Origin: Erodium maritimum
Taxonomy: Eukaryota; Streptophyta; Magnoliopsida; Geraniales; Geraniaceae
Direction: 5' to 3'
Assembly: GCA_963921825.1 (NCBI GenBank)
Contig: OY997594.1
Location: forward strand, 55,847,675 to 55,911,674
Length of the DNA stretch: 64,000 bases
This document shows, one piece after another, positions 45,840 to 56,001 of the stretch (the stretch's first letter is position 1; each line of letters opens with the position of its first letter). The notes below the pieces were generated by a model that was given only the letters and a program-made list of their open reading frames with translations, did no database searches and had not been told where the DNA came from. A program made the translations under genes and the position numbers.

Positions 45840-46938
45840 AGTAGTATAGTTTTATTCGATCTTGTCAATATGAGCCTATATTTTCTCACATTGTGCATAC
45901 ACCAAAGAAAACTTTCTTGCGTGAGTGACCATCTGCTCCTCGTCGAAGCCTAACATGACTATACTTTGCAATTCTTTGTATTCGATGTAGAATTTGTCGA
46001 ATTCGGTGTCCAGCGTCAGAACTTGGTCCGCCTTATCACACTTAGCTTTGTCCGTGTCGGTAATGGCTTGTCCTAGGGTTTAAATACTCTTCCTCTTCAC
46101 AGGCTTCTAGCCCAACGAGCGCTCTTGTACATTCGCGGGAGAGGGGGCACTTAGGGTACCACCTCTCTCGAGAGGATCGCAGGATACCATACATGTTTGG
46201 AACTCACCAGTGAGAGTTGTTACACGTTCATCATTGGTGGGTGGACAAGTGGGCGGGGTTGAGCTGTAAGCATCGGCCTCATCCAATCGTCACCGTAAGC
46301 CATGGTCGTGCCTTCCTCCACCCAGAACTTGTCTTCATCTTCTAAAAGGTCGACCCAATGATCGAGTTTGAAATGCTTCGTCTTATTGCCCTTTGTTGAG
46401 GCCGCGTACAACCTTTTGGCCTCTGTTTTGTACATTTAGTCGGTCCATCCGCTTCGGTCATCGTCCTTTGAGTTTCTGTAAATGGTGATATACCTCGTCA
46501 CTCGAGGAACCTGTTTGTTCCAATGACTCTTTATGGCTTCCCACTTAAACTCTTTTGGGTCAAATCACCGCTCTTTCCAGAACAGTTTGGTAATTGTGCC
46601 CCAGAAGAAACTACCATATTGGGAGTTTCCCTTAATGGAGTCTTTTCTTGTGTGTAGCCAGATATGTATCAAGAGCGTGTCCACCTTAGAGAGCCATTTG
46701 GTTCTTCTATGTGCTATATGCTTCTTTCGTTGTACAGGACCGATAGTGGACGACTGAGATAACATCCGGGTGTCGCTGCTGCCGCCAACATATTGGTGGT
46801 GGTATTGACTAGCCCTGGGGTATCTATAATAGTTGATAGCAGGGTTGTAAGATGGGGGGTTGAAAGGTGGTCTTTGGAATATACCTTGGTTGGACGGTGG
46901 TTGGAATGTACCTGGGTTAATATGCATTTAACAACATA

Positions 46939-46978
<40 letters not shown>

Positions 46979-47240
46979 TAACTAATGAAATGCATTTAAC
47001 AACATAAATAATAAAAAAAATGAGTTAATGAAATGAAAGACGATGTTGTTGGAATGTACTTGGTTTCCAATGTTGTTGCACGAATACGGTGAAAGCGGCA
47101 GGGTCCCAACCATCGGTAGTTGGGTTGAAAGGTGTGGTCCACATCTCTTGATAGCCGCCTCCTTGAGATGTGTTGACCTGATCAGCCGAACAACCTGGTT
47201 GGTCCGATGTGTAGTGTTGTTGCTCTGGTGAGGACGACAT
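45840..47240 (-). pseudogene. Harbinger ORF1-like Myb/SANT protein remnant, minus strand
   Basis: Exon 1 (47025-47237) begins MSSSPEQQHYTSDQPG and contains GWDPAAFTVFVQQHW. The next exon (46565-46927) is proline- and tyrosine-rich and reaches KWLSKVDTLLIHIWLHTRKD then SFFWGTITKLF. This is the SANT/Myb-like helix pattern (W...ED.LL...WL..S.D, then FW..I...F) of plant Harbinger ORF1. A frame change leads to EAIKSHWNK, then 46220-46435 gives EAKRLYAASTKGNKTKHFKL and LLEDEDKFW, matching the A..LY......F..E..W..L....KW block. The C-terminal part down to 45840 is broken. Stops and one frameshift make it inactive, but the domain order is complete, and this is the best ORF1 copy here. Confidence 0.7.
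46939..46976. repeat. AAT microsatellite
   Basis: A (TAA)n run of about 38 bases. It lies between two copies of TGCATTTAACAACATAAATA (46924 and 46991), suggesting a local duplication of exon-edge sequence through the repeat. Confidence 0.95.
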
Positions 47241-47293
47241 TTAAGTCGAGTCGTCGGACATTGTTGATCGTATTTTTTAGAGAGAAATTGGAT

Positions 47294-49107
47294 TGTCACG
47301 CCCCAAATCCGGTTTTGACCGGACTCGAGACGTGAGTTAAAAATAAAGACAAATAACAATAAACAGATAAACTTTGATAAGGTAAAACTCCAAGTAATTC
47401 TCATAAACAAGTCCAACCGAAGAGTCAAAAGCTCAAACTAAAACAAATGCGACATAGTTTTGAACAAAATCGAATGTACGTCTCTAACATAGTAACACTC
47501 GGACCCTCAGTGAGCCCCGAGCCCTGAGACGTCCCACAACCTACTCAGCAAGGAAACCTGAAAAAAACAACAGTGAACACGCAGGGGGGTGAGCTTACGC
47601 TTAGTAGGAAAAAGTAATAAAGTAAAAGAATCCCCGTTAAACCATAAAACCGATTAGTACAATTGTTCAAAGTTTATAATTAGTACAATTAACCAAAAGG
47701 TGCCGTAAATATAGATCAATTAACAAATCCAATGATTTAAAGAAAGTAACACTCAGGGAGATCAACGGAAAGATAACGAATATAACAAAGAATCGATTAA
47801 AGTAACACACAAATACCAACATACTGAATATCAAATCCCAAGACTCTGATTCGTACACTGACTGGTACATCATATCAGATTGCCCCTCGGTCCAGAGGAA
47901 ACACTATCATCGGGGCTTCCGGAAACGTTCCCTAGGAACGCATCTCATCGGAAGTCCCGGAAATGTCCCCAAAGGACCACAGATCATCGGGGTAAAGTAA
48001 GTCTCTCCGGAACATGTAGCATCGGAATGAGACAATAATGTACCATGCCGGAACATCCCTCGGCCTCGGTCTTCCCGGAACACGTAGCATCGGGGTGAAA
48101 CAGTCTCTCCAGAACACGTAGCATCGGATAAGACAACAATATACCATGCCGGAATAACCCTCGGCCTAGGTCTTCCCGGAACACGTAGCATCGGGGCGAG
48201 ATAATAATATACCATACCGGAACCTCACATCGGTCTAGGTATCTTCCCGGTATGTCCACCTCCAGGTCCACACTCACATCATACCGGAACTGCACATCGG
48301 CCTAGATGTCTTCCCGGAATGTCCACCTCGGGGTACACACTCAAGCCACACAATGGCATAACACGCACAAGATGGTCACACACAAAGCCAAACCAAGCTT
48401 ACCATCATGACTTACCAACCACGCATCATCGGTCTATCACTCACCCGATCATATCTTTAGGCACAACCAATTCACATTCAAACATTCACTCAAACAATCA
48501 ATCATAACACGGACCAACCATTCACATTACGATCATCATAGTTCAGTTAGTCAAGTTTGACTCTTATCTTATCCTAAGAACGGAACAATCATCGACCTTC
48601 ATGCGAACAAACATCAATCAATACAATCAGCAAGCAATCCTAAGGCTCGATATGGCCATTCTACCAGCACGACAATTTCTCAAGATATTGAAAGCGATTA
48701 ATTTAGTGAATCACTTCCTAGATGCATACTAAGACTCGTCCGGTTATTAATATAATTGAAAAGAGGCTATTCTAGTGAATCACATCCTATATGCAAACTA
48801 GGACCTTTCCGGTTATTATTATCCTATAGGCATACTATTAACGTTCTTAAATTGGACGAGGGGTTTAGTACTTTTCCCTACTTCAAGATGATCACAACAG
48901 CTACGTCTCCTAGCTGCTGACGTCCAGGCCTAACTCCGGTCTTCTCGGGCGAAGTCCAAGTCTGGGTTTAACAGGTAAGGTTCAAAATCAGTCCCGGTCC
49001 AGATAAGGCAGTCCTCTAGTTTATCAAAGTTTATCTGTTTATTGTTATTTGTCTTTATTTTTGACTCACGTCTCGAGTCCGGTCAAAACCGGATTTGGGG
49101 CGTGACA
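47294..49107 (-). repeat. Rearranged LTR capped by 87-bp inverted repeat
   Basis: Bases 47294-47380 and 49021-49107 are inverted copies with one mismatch. Between them lies the 3' half of an LTR in minus orientation. It covers the region equivalent to about 43380-44790 of the solo LTR at 41560, including the repeated CCGGAACACGTAGCATCGG words (47990-48300). The 5' half of the LTR with the GC-rich leader is missing. Confidence 0.88.
47990..48320 (-). repeat. Tandem repeat with ACGTAGCATCGG unit in LTR
   Basis: Four to six copies of CCGGAACA(C/T)GTAGCATCGG alternate with GGCCTAGGTCTTCCCGG spacers. This is the complement of the array at 32215-32465. The open frames 47907-48295 on the minus strand come from this repeat and are not genes. 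Confidence 0.85.
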
Positions 49108-49110
49108 ATT

Positions 49111-49126
49111 TAGTATCAGAGTCTGG
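49111..49126 (+). promoter_or_regulatory. tRNA-Met primer-binding site
   Basis: TAGTATCAGAGTCTGG lies three bases after the LTR end at 49107. It matches the initiator tRNA-Met site TGGTATCAGAGC at 10 of 12 positions. It proves that 49021-49107 is a plus-oriented LTR 3' end followed by internal sequence. Confidence 0.8.
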
Positions 49127-50164
49127 TTACATTTTGAAATTGTTTTCTAAACCTCGGACCGTACGTCAATTAGGTGGGTAGAGTTAGGTGGTCAAAGTCG
49201 TTGTCACGCCCCAAATCCGGTTTGGTCGGACTCGAGACATGACCTGAAACAAACGTTATAAAAGTGGTAAAACTGTAATAAATTCTTTTAAAGTTGAAAA
49301 CGAGTCCAAAGTATTCCTCAATAATTCAATCTAAAATTCACATATAGTGTCAAAACTTGATAAGTAACATAAAGTAACTAACGTTCAACAATGTGGACCG
49401 ACACATCTATAATACAACTCTCAAGACATCCGGAAGCTCCCGAGCCTCGAATTCCCCAGATTTCAAGCACACCTGTACACACAAATAAATAAACAAATAG
49501 GGATGAGCTTACGCTCAGTAGGGAAAATCGTAAATAACTTTAGTCTCCAGGTTTAATATTAAAACTGCTTTATTTCGATGTCACAAAAGTATTTAAAACC
49601 CTTAGACCAAAAGGTATAATAAAAAAATCAGAAGCAACGATAACAATAGCGTCTTCTCGAGGACAACGATAACCTCTCAGAGAATAAATAGAGAACATTA
49701 TAATAAAATAGAAAACCGACACAACTGGGAACGAGTAAATTCTATTAATCAATGAAATGTTATGGAATCTGTGTAATGCAATAGTATCGCTTTTTCAAAG
49801 ATACAGTAACTTAAGAGATTCCATGAAAGTACTATAACGAATCATAACTTAATAAAATGGGAGCAATTTATATCACGCCAACCACTCGCTTTCTCAAGCC
49901 TCCGATCCATGGATAGATTCTGGGATCACCTCGGTTCCCATATTCCGATCCACTAGAGTATCCACATCATATCAGATTTTCCCTCGGTCCAGAGGAGGCA
50001 CATCCGTTGGGGCATCGGAAACAATCCCAAATGGGCGCTTATCGTCGGGATTCCCAAAAATGCCTCCAAAGGACCATATGTCATAGGGAACCAAGGTGGT
50101 GCTCCACTGGGACGCACGCCCTTGGGTGAAACCTCAGTAACCATCTCTCATGAAATAATCCACT

Positions 50165-50345
50165 CAATATCCCGCAGGATCTGCCGAGCTCTCATGCTCC
50201 AATAACCACTCAATAATCACTCAATATCCCGTAGGATCTGCCGAGCCCTTAGGCCCCTCACATCACTCAATTAACCACTCAATAATCACTCAATATCATG
50301 TAGGATCTGCCGAGCCCTTAGGCCCCTCACATCACTCAATTAACC
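50165..50345 (-). repeat. Tandem repeat, about 70-bp unit, in LTR
   Basis: Two to three copies of AATATC(C/A)(C/T)GTAGGATCTGCC, with GAGCCCTTAGGCCCCTCAC and CAATTAACCACTC, are visible. This occupies the same relative place as the arrays at 32215 and 59006. Confidence 0.85.
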
Positions 50346-50399
50346 ACTCCATAATCATTCTCTCTGTCAAACTCCAACCACCACAACGGCACCGGATTA

Positions 50400-50431
50400 C
50401 CCCCCCCCCCCCCCCACACACACACACACAC
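50400..50431. repeat. Poly-C plus CA repeat
   Basis: Sixteen cytosines are followed by (AC)8. Confidence 0.95.
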
Positions 50432-53052
50432 CCCGGTGTAGTACCGAACCAAACAAACAAACAAATATTCAAGAATAAGAATAAGGAAACAGCAATATAG
50501 TTCAACCAATCATAACCACTCCTCAAATCACACTTTCGTCACAGCAAAGACATACAATAACACCTCACACTTACTGTATACTTACATGTCACGAACTAGC
50601 GGTACATCGATCACCTGATTGTACCCCTTTGGCACAACCAGTCATACTCGATTATCCGTTCAACCAACAATTATATTAACACAATCATTCAACCAATCAA
50701 GTAAGTCTTCAACCAATCAACAATCATGTTAACGATCAATTAAGCATGCAATCAAATAGCTAACAAGTTTCATTAGACTCTTAGTAGTCCTAACTAACGA
50801 GTATCCAAGCATGTGAACCTAGCACCCAACTAATCCGAGAGCTCTTCACAACCTCTCTACCAGTAAATCAAATCCCTAGTATTGAAAGCGAGTTACACTA
50901 GTGATATTCATCCTAAACAAGCATTCTAGACACTTCTGGTTATTAATAATTCAAAAACAATTATTCTAGTTATTCGCATCCTTTAGGCAATTCTAGGACC
51001 TTTCTGATTTTATTATCCTAACATGCATACTAAGCGTTTATTTAAGAAGTTAAGACTTTCCCTACCTCGTGTTCTTCCTCTAATAATACTCTGATGAAAA
51101 ACTCGAGTGGCCTTTCCTCCGGTCTTCACACGGGTCCCGGAGTGGTCTTCGTCCTTCTAGCTCGGTTCCAAGCCCTTGCTCTCGGGCGAAGTCCCATATA
51201 GGTTTGACAAATAAAATGTCCAATCAATACCAATAAAGGTCCAAAGTCCACTGATTTATCCAAAATTGTCCTTTAAATTCTCACATTGAATTAATTAAAT
51301 CAATTAATTAAAACTGATTTTAAAACAATTTTCTTTGAAACTAGGTTGACCCAGATCCGACCCGGATCCAAGCCCAAACCCGGATCCAGATCCGGTCCGA
51401 CCCGGTCCAGACCCGAGTCCAGACCCGGCCCTTGTCCGAACCCAAAGTCTTAGTCTGAGCCGAAGGCCCGTCTTCGCTCTCGTCCGGCCCGATGCCAAGT
51501 CTGGCCCAATGGCCTGCTAGGACACGAGCTCCAGCTCGGTCTGCCTTCGGCGAGGCCACGAACTTCCGGCCGTCAACTACGGCGTCAAGGGTTACACGGA
51601 AAAAGGTGGGAAAAGCGGAGGGTGACGGGCTTGGGTTGCTGGCGACGCCGTGGTTACGCCGTGGTTGTCAGGAAACGCGACCCAAGCCTCCCGTTTCAGA
51701 TCTAACGGAGGTTGGGTTCGCCGGCGTTGCTTCTGGTCTGAAGGGCTCGAGTCGAGCTTGTTTTGGTAGGTCTCCAGTCACGGCGAGGTCGGGGAAGGAG
51801 GTTGCGACGGAAAAACAGCTCGGCTGCGCTGTTCTCTATCGCCGGCGACGTCCATGTTCGAGAAACGGACGTCGAAGGGTTTTGAATCGATGAGAAGGAG
51901 TAAGAAGAAGAAGGCGATGGGGTTTGGAGACGGGTGTCGCTGGTGGTGTTTGAGGGTCCGGCGAGGTGCGATAGAGATTGGGGAAGGAGGAATCGCGAGA
52001 GAGAGAGAGAGAGCGGCCGGTCTCGAAGTTTGTGCTGGTTCAATCGAAGGAGAAGAGCAACAGCACCAGGTTTTAGGGTTGTAGGGCGTGGGCTTGGGCC
52101 GAAGTAGGTGCGTGAGCTGGTTTGGGCCCAAACCTCGTCTGGCCCAACCCGCTTCCAACCAATTTCCTTTTTTTTACAACTTGTTTGCAAAGAGATTACC
52201 CCAACTTAATTTTTTCCGGTCTTTACAGTCGTAGTACTCGGTGACGCAAGTCGGAAATATCCTATGCGTAGAGTCGAAATGACAAGAGTCTCAATTTGTT
52301 AAAGTGCCTTGTTTAAGTTTTGCCTTACTTGATTTGTACCATCTTACTTTTGTAGTAAACTTGTTGTCTTTATTACATTTTGAGCTTTCGACTCATTGGT
52401 TAGATTTGGATTCAACTCTTTTCGGAATTTCTTTATTTAAATTTTATTTTAAATTATTGTTACTTATCTTTACTTCGAGTTCACGTCTCGAGTCCGGTCA
52501 AAACCGGATTTGGGGCGTGACATGGATACTTTGAGAGTGAGAGTTGAGAGAAAAATGAGAGAAGTATTGGTCGTTTGATGAATGATGGGGAGTATTTATA
52601 AGTAGGTAAAAATTGATTTTTTAAGTGTTTTCCGTATTTATTTGAATTAAAAAATATATATATTACTGTTACCGGCCCGCCTTACCACGTGCCGACACCT
52701 GATTAGTGTAAGTATGATCAACAACTCACAATTATGAGTCGCGGTTGGTCTATGAATCACAAACTGTAATTTAGTAAGTCACAGTTCACGAATCACAAGT
52801 CCTGACGTAAGTTACATGCAGTACATGATAATCATGGTCTAATTCCCATTTTTTCTCAAAAAAACACTTCAAATGGGTCGGGACTAAACCGTTGCCGATG
52901 GTCTAGGAGTAGAGATGTTCACATCCATCATGATATAAGGCCAGCTCAGAGGCTTTATTTATAGTAAATTCGTTTCCAAGCACCAGTGCACATGCATTGC
53001 TGCATCACCGTAAGACCCCACATAATGACTCTACTTCTCTCGATCTCGTCTC

Positions 53053-53060
53053 TATAAATA
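53053..53060 (+). promoter_or_regulatory. TATA box of host gene 2
   Basis: TATAAATA lies about 90 bases before the start codon at 53150, a normal plant arrangement. The sequence between is C/T-rich, as expected for a 5' leader. A CATGCATTG word (about 52991) lies upstream and could be an RY-type element; this is only a sequence match. Confidence 0.7.
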
Positions 53061-53149
53061 CATCTACTCCTTACTCTTTCCCATCAACCCATCCCTCTGT
53101 TCCTGCTCTGTCTTCTTCTCCACCATAAAGATCACAACTTTTCCGGGAA

Positions 53150-53479
53150 ATGACGATTTTGAGGAAGCCGTACGGTTACTCGAAGATGGACAAGGAAGAC
53201 CCAGAAGAGATAATCCACCGGCGAGCCCAGTTCCTGATCTACAAGGTCATGGAGCAGGCCGGAAGAAGGCCTCCGACGTCTTTCGCCAGAATCAGAATGT
53301 GCAAGCTCAAAATCAAGATCGGGAGGAGGTTGAAGAAGCTCAGGAGAAGCATGCTGCTCGGCGTCTCCGCCGCCAGAATCGCCGCTTATAAGCAAATCAT
53401 CACTTACTTGAAAACCTGCAAATGCTTGTTCAGCCGCCATAGCTCCTCCACTCTCCCCATAGCCACCATAGTCACTTAG
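53150..53479 (+). CDS. Small basic plant protein of unknown function, 109 aa
   Basis: This intact single-exon frame has a good promoter and start context (GGGAAATGA). The protein begins MTILRKPYGYSKMDKEDPEE. A helix follows (RRAQFLIYKVMEQAG, about residues 25-39), then a very basic segment (MCKLKIKIGRRLKKLRRSML, about 50-69), and then an alanine/isoleucine helix ending in KQIITYLKTCKCLF. It has no signal peptide or membrane segment and is strongly positively charged, so nucleic-acid or phospholipid binding or nuclear entry is possible, but that is inference. I recall similar short plant-specific proteins without known function and cannot give a gene name. The minus-strand frame 53132-53497 over the same bases is its shadow. 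Confidence 0.85.
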   Translation: MTILRKPYGYSKMDKEDPEEIIHRRAQFLIYKVMEQAGRRPPTSFARIRMCKLKIKIGRRLKKLRRSMLLGVSAARIAAYKQIITYLKTCKCLFSRHSSSTLPIATIVT

Positions 53480-54607
53480 AACTTGTAACTCTGTCAATCT
53501 CTTCGTTTTCCTTTTGCATCCTTCAAGAAATCGAATACTATGTTTTTTCCGATCAATTTTTGAATCGAAACAGAGCTATCTGTCTCTGTTTTCGTCATTG
53601 TGTGGACAGTCTGTCTGATCAGTTGTGAATGTTTCAAAGAGTGCGATAAAGTCAAGCCTCCGTAAAGCGGTTGTCTCCCTCAAGGGTCTGTCTGAAATAA
53701 ATCAGAAGCTTAAAAATCGTGGAGTCTCTGCAAATCTCTGAGTTTCTCTTGTCCGCTCGGAGATGAAGCTGCCATCAAGGTGTTTGATCCTCCTTGAGGC
53801 TTCGAGTTATATTTTGCGCCCGCCCCCGGTTTCCTTTTTTTATCTCTCTTTCCATCTTTTCTCCTGTTTTTGTAATTCTCTTGGATTCCTCTTTTTTTTT
53901 TTAATTCTCTTAGAATATTATTGGACTGAATAAAAATCGTATTTTTCATTGATAAAAATAATTCATACCAACCACATTGATATGAATCGATTCAAAGTTT
54001 ATTGGTGGTTTCTGTACTCTTCTTTGCTTTTTTCTGCTTGCCATTCCGTAAAGAAACATAATTCTCTCCGACTTGCTTGTTTCATTCTATTTAATCTTAT
54101 TTGACGTATTCTTCATTTGCAATGTAGCTCAACAACACTAGCAATTTTAATACATACACGCATTGGCTCTTCAATGAGCAGTGAACCAACACGAATTTGT
54201 CCGACTTGACTCTCGAGTTATGTGACCGAATATGCTTTTGATTCTTTGTTTGAAAACCAATGTCTTATTTCCACCTGTTCCGTCAACATTTATTCTCAAT
54301 CATGATTATATTTTGTGAGGTTATAGTAATCGTCATCTTTATAGTCAACTGGCTCTCTTGACATGGTAAAAAATATAAAACTTCGGGCAGTCATTTTCAT
54401 CACTCTCATTAATTCATATTTAACACTAGGTTACAACTCTAACTCGATTGCATCCACTTATAATCATAGCTCGTTTACTTTTGTATCTACATGTATACAC
54501 GTGTTACATTCAACTTTGAATAAAGTATAAAATGTTGGTTAGGTTGAGTAAGTTTAGGTAACTAACATAATATGTAACTTGATAAGTAACTATGAAATTG
54601 AGTAAGA
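53480..54607. other. Downstream region of host gene 2
   Basis: The 3' untranslated region of the 53150 gene probably reaches the AATAAA-like words near 53695 or 53927. After that the sequence is AT-rich intergenic DNA with no supported feature. Confidence 0.4.
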
Positions 54608-55230
54608 AACAATTTTTTTGGATAAAAAGCGGGAGACATCAATTTTGTATATCAGTCAAAGTGATATACGTATAATTTGATGAAAGCGCACAAACGAACG
54701 ATAGATATTACAGACTACAGACTAACTAGCCTATAATATTACCGACTCCCTACCGAAACCAGAACGCAAAACAGGGCGTCCTAGAACGTGCAAACAACGT
54801 GCACGTCAAAAGTGCAACAACGTGCACACCAAATCGTGCCACATAACGGGCAAACCAAACCGTGCAACAAATGCACACCAAACGTGCAACTAGTGCACAC
54901 ACAATCTGCACCAAGTGCAGTTATTGAAAAACAGTAACACAAAAGGGAAAATTTAACCTTAGCCGATTCAGAGTCGCCACCGTCCGAAAATGTACCTTAA
55001 CTCGAGGAATCCAGAAAGCACGCACTCCAGGTCCTCGGTAAAGGTAACCAATAAGATCGAATCTGCAGCGTGACGAGCCGCCGGAGCTGCCCACCACCGC
55101 CCAAAACTATCTTGCTCGACCGTAGGCACTAAAACAGTTTCGGAGAAAAGAGATAGAGAGAAGGAGACGGAGACTCCACCGATAGTTACTAACACCAGAT
55201 CCCCAATCATCATCGAAAGAGAAAAATGTT
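54608..55230 (-). mobile_element. Reversed LINE-derived retroposon fragment
   Basis: The left edge TTTTTTTGGATAAAAAGCGGG is a reversed poly-A and LINE-type 3' end. The right part, read on the minus strand, has a leader-like start and an 81-codon frame (54968-55213) without a known domain. It resembles the non-coding retroposons at 24038 and 57233. A degenerate GTGCAC-rich repeat occupies 54785-54915. Confidence 0.5.
54785..54915. repeat. Degenerate GTGCA(C/A) repeat
   Basis: CGTGCA and GTGCACACCAAA words recur about ten times in 130 bases, with AACGTGCAC and AAACCGTGCAAC variants. Confidence 0.75.
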
Positions 55231-56001
55231 TGAGAGGGGCGGCTGCTTTTTTTCTAAATTTAGGGTTGAGGGGCGGCCGCTAATATTAGAGGGAAGGTAA
55301 TACGAGTAAGAAAGAGTTTATTGATGGTATAATAAATTCTATTTGTTTATGTCTTCCAATTACTAGCACCGTCTAAATCAAAAATCATAGCGTTCAAGTG
55401 CATTATAAAAAGGAGAGCTGCTAGTATTGATTAATCAGTTGCGCGTTGGGTCAACCCAGAGACAGTGCCAGCCTAATATTATATAATAGAATGAAGCACA
55501 GGGCCTAAGATGCTGCTGCCCACAATAATTTGGACATTATTGTTCCTAAATTAATTAACGTTGAAAAAGAACATTGATGTTAATATATTACAAATGGCTG
55601 ACTTGTAAGTGGTGGTGGTGGTGATGAAACATGCAGACCAGTCCGGAAATTAGTAAGCAATCACGCCTGCCTATTTTAATTGCTCTTACTAGTTTATCCG
55701 TCCCTTTCAATTTTATTGTCTAATCTAAATCCAAAGTCAACTATTTCGGTTTGGTTCAAATGACATCAGTGTTTCTGTCCACATGCTTCATCTCCATAGT
55801 TTCCATAAATTTCAATTTCTTACACTAACATGGTCTACATGTGTCCTAAATAGCATGCCTGAACCAACCGGCCTTGATTTCGTCATTCCTGCTCTTACTT
55901 TGACTCCTGTGTAAATGTTACCTCAACCACGCCACGGATGCTCAAGTTATCCCAAGAAATGTGATAGTAAACACCTTTTTTTTTTACCAGCAATTTTTTT
56001 A
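55231..56001. other. Intergenic, nothing recognised
   Basis: AT-rich spacer with a short GGT microsatellite near 55610. No gene or element boundary is supported. Confidence 0.4.

Larger units (their letters stand above)
49202..52227 (-). mobile_element. Solo LTR, Ty3-type, minus strand, TSD GTCGT
   Basis: A 3,026-bp LTR runs from TGTCACGCCCC to GGTCTTTACA and is flanked by the perfect duplication GTCGT (49197-49201 and 52228-52232). It is nested in the leader of the composite insertion. It contains the hairpin TGAGCTTACGCTCA near 49505, a 67-70-bp tandem repeat (50165-50345), a C/CA run (50400-50431), and a GC-rich repeat (51355-51480). The GC-rich leader (51490-52080) has open frames on both strands but no gene. 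Confidence 0.92.
47294..52523. mobile_element. Composite Ty3-type insertion with two LTR 3' ends, TSD TGGAT
   Basis: The block is flanked by the perfect duplication TGGAT (47289-47293 and 52524-52528). Its left end is TGTCACGCCCC, the complement of the LTR 3' end, and its right end is GGGGCGTGACA, the LTR 3' end itself. From left to right it holds minus-oriented LTR sequence (47294-49020), an 87-bp inverted copy of its own left end (49021-49107), a tRNA-Met-type primer-binding site and leader (49111-49201 continuing at 52228), a nested minus-strand solo LTR (49202-52227), and the 3' end of a plus-oriented LTR (about 52370-52523). The two outer LTR ends diverge after about 45 bases. Confidence 0.85.
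45640..52810 (-). mobile_element. PIF/Harbinger-type element on minus strand, split by an LTR composite
   Basis: The host parts are about 45640-47293 and 52529-52810. They contain an ORF1-like gene read on the minus strand and, at 52529-52640, its promoter-side sequence with a TATA-like TTATAAATACT on the minus strand. Removing 47294-52523 and one TGGAT copy restores continuity: the restored flank aligns with 34780-34830 of the neighbouring Harbinger element. The outer ends are not resolved. Confidence 0.55.

Noticed and set aside
47907..48295. Three overlapping ~100-codon minus-strand frames
   Set aside because: They are translations of the ACGTAGCATCGG array in three frames; the equivalent frames at 32111-32581 arise the same way.
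53132..53497. 121-codon minus-strand frame
   Set aside because: It is the antisense shadow of the 53150-53479 gene, which has the TATA box and start context.
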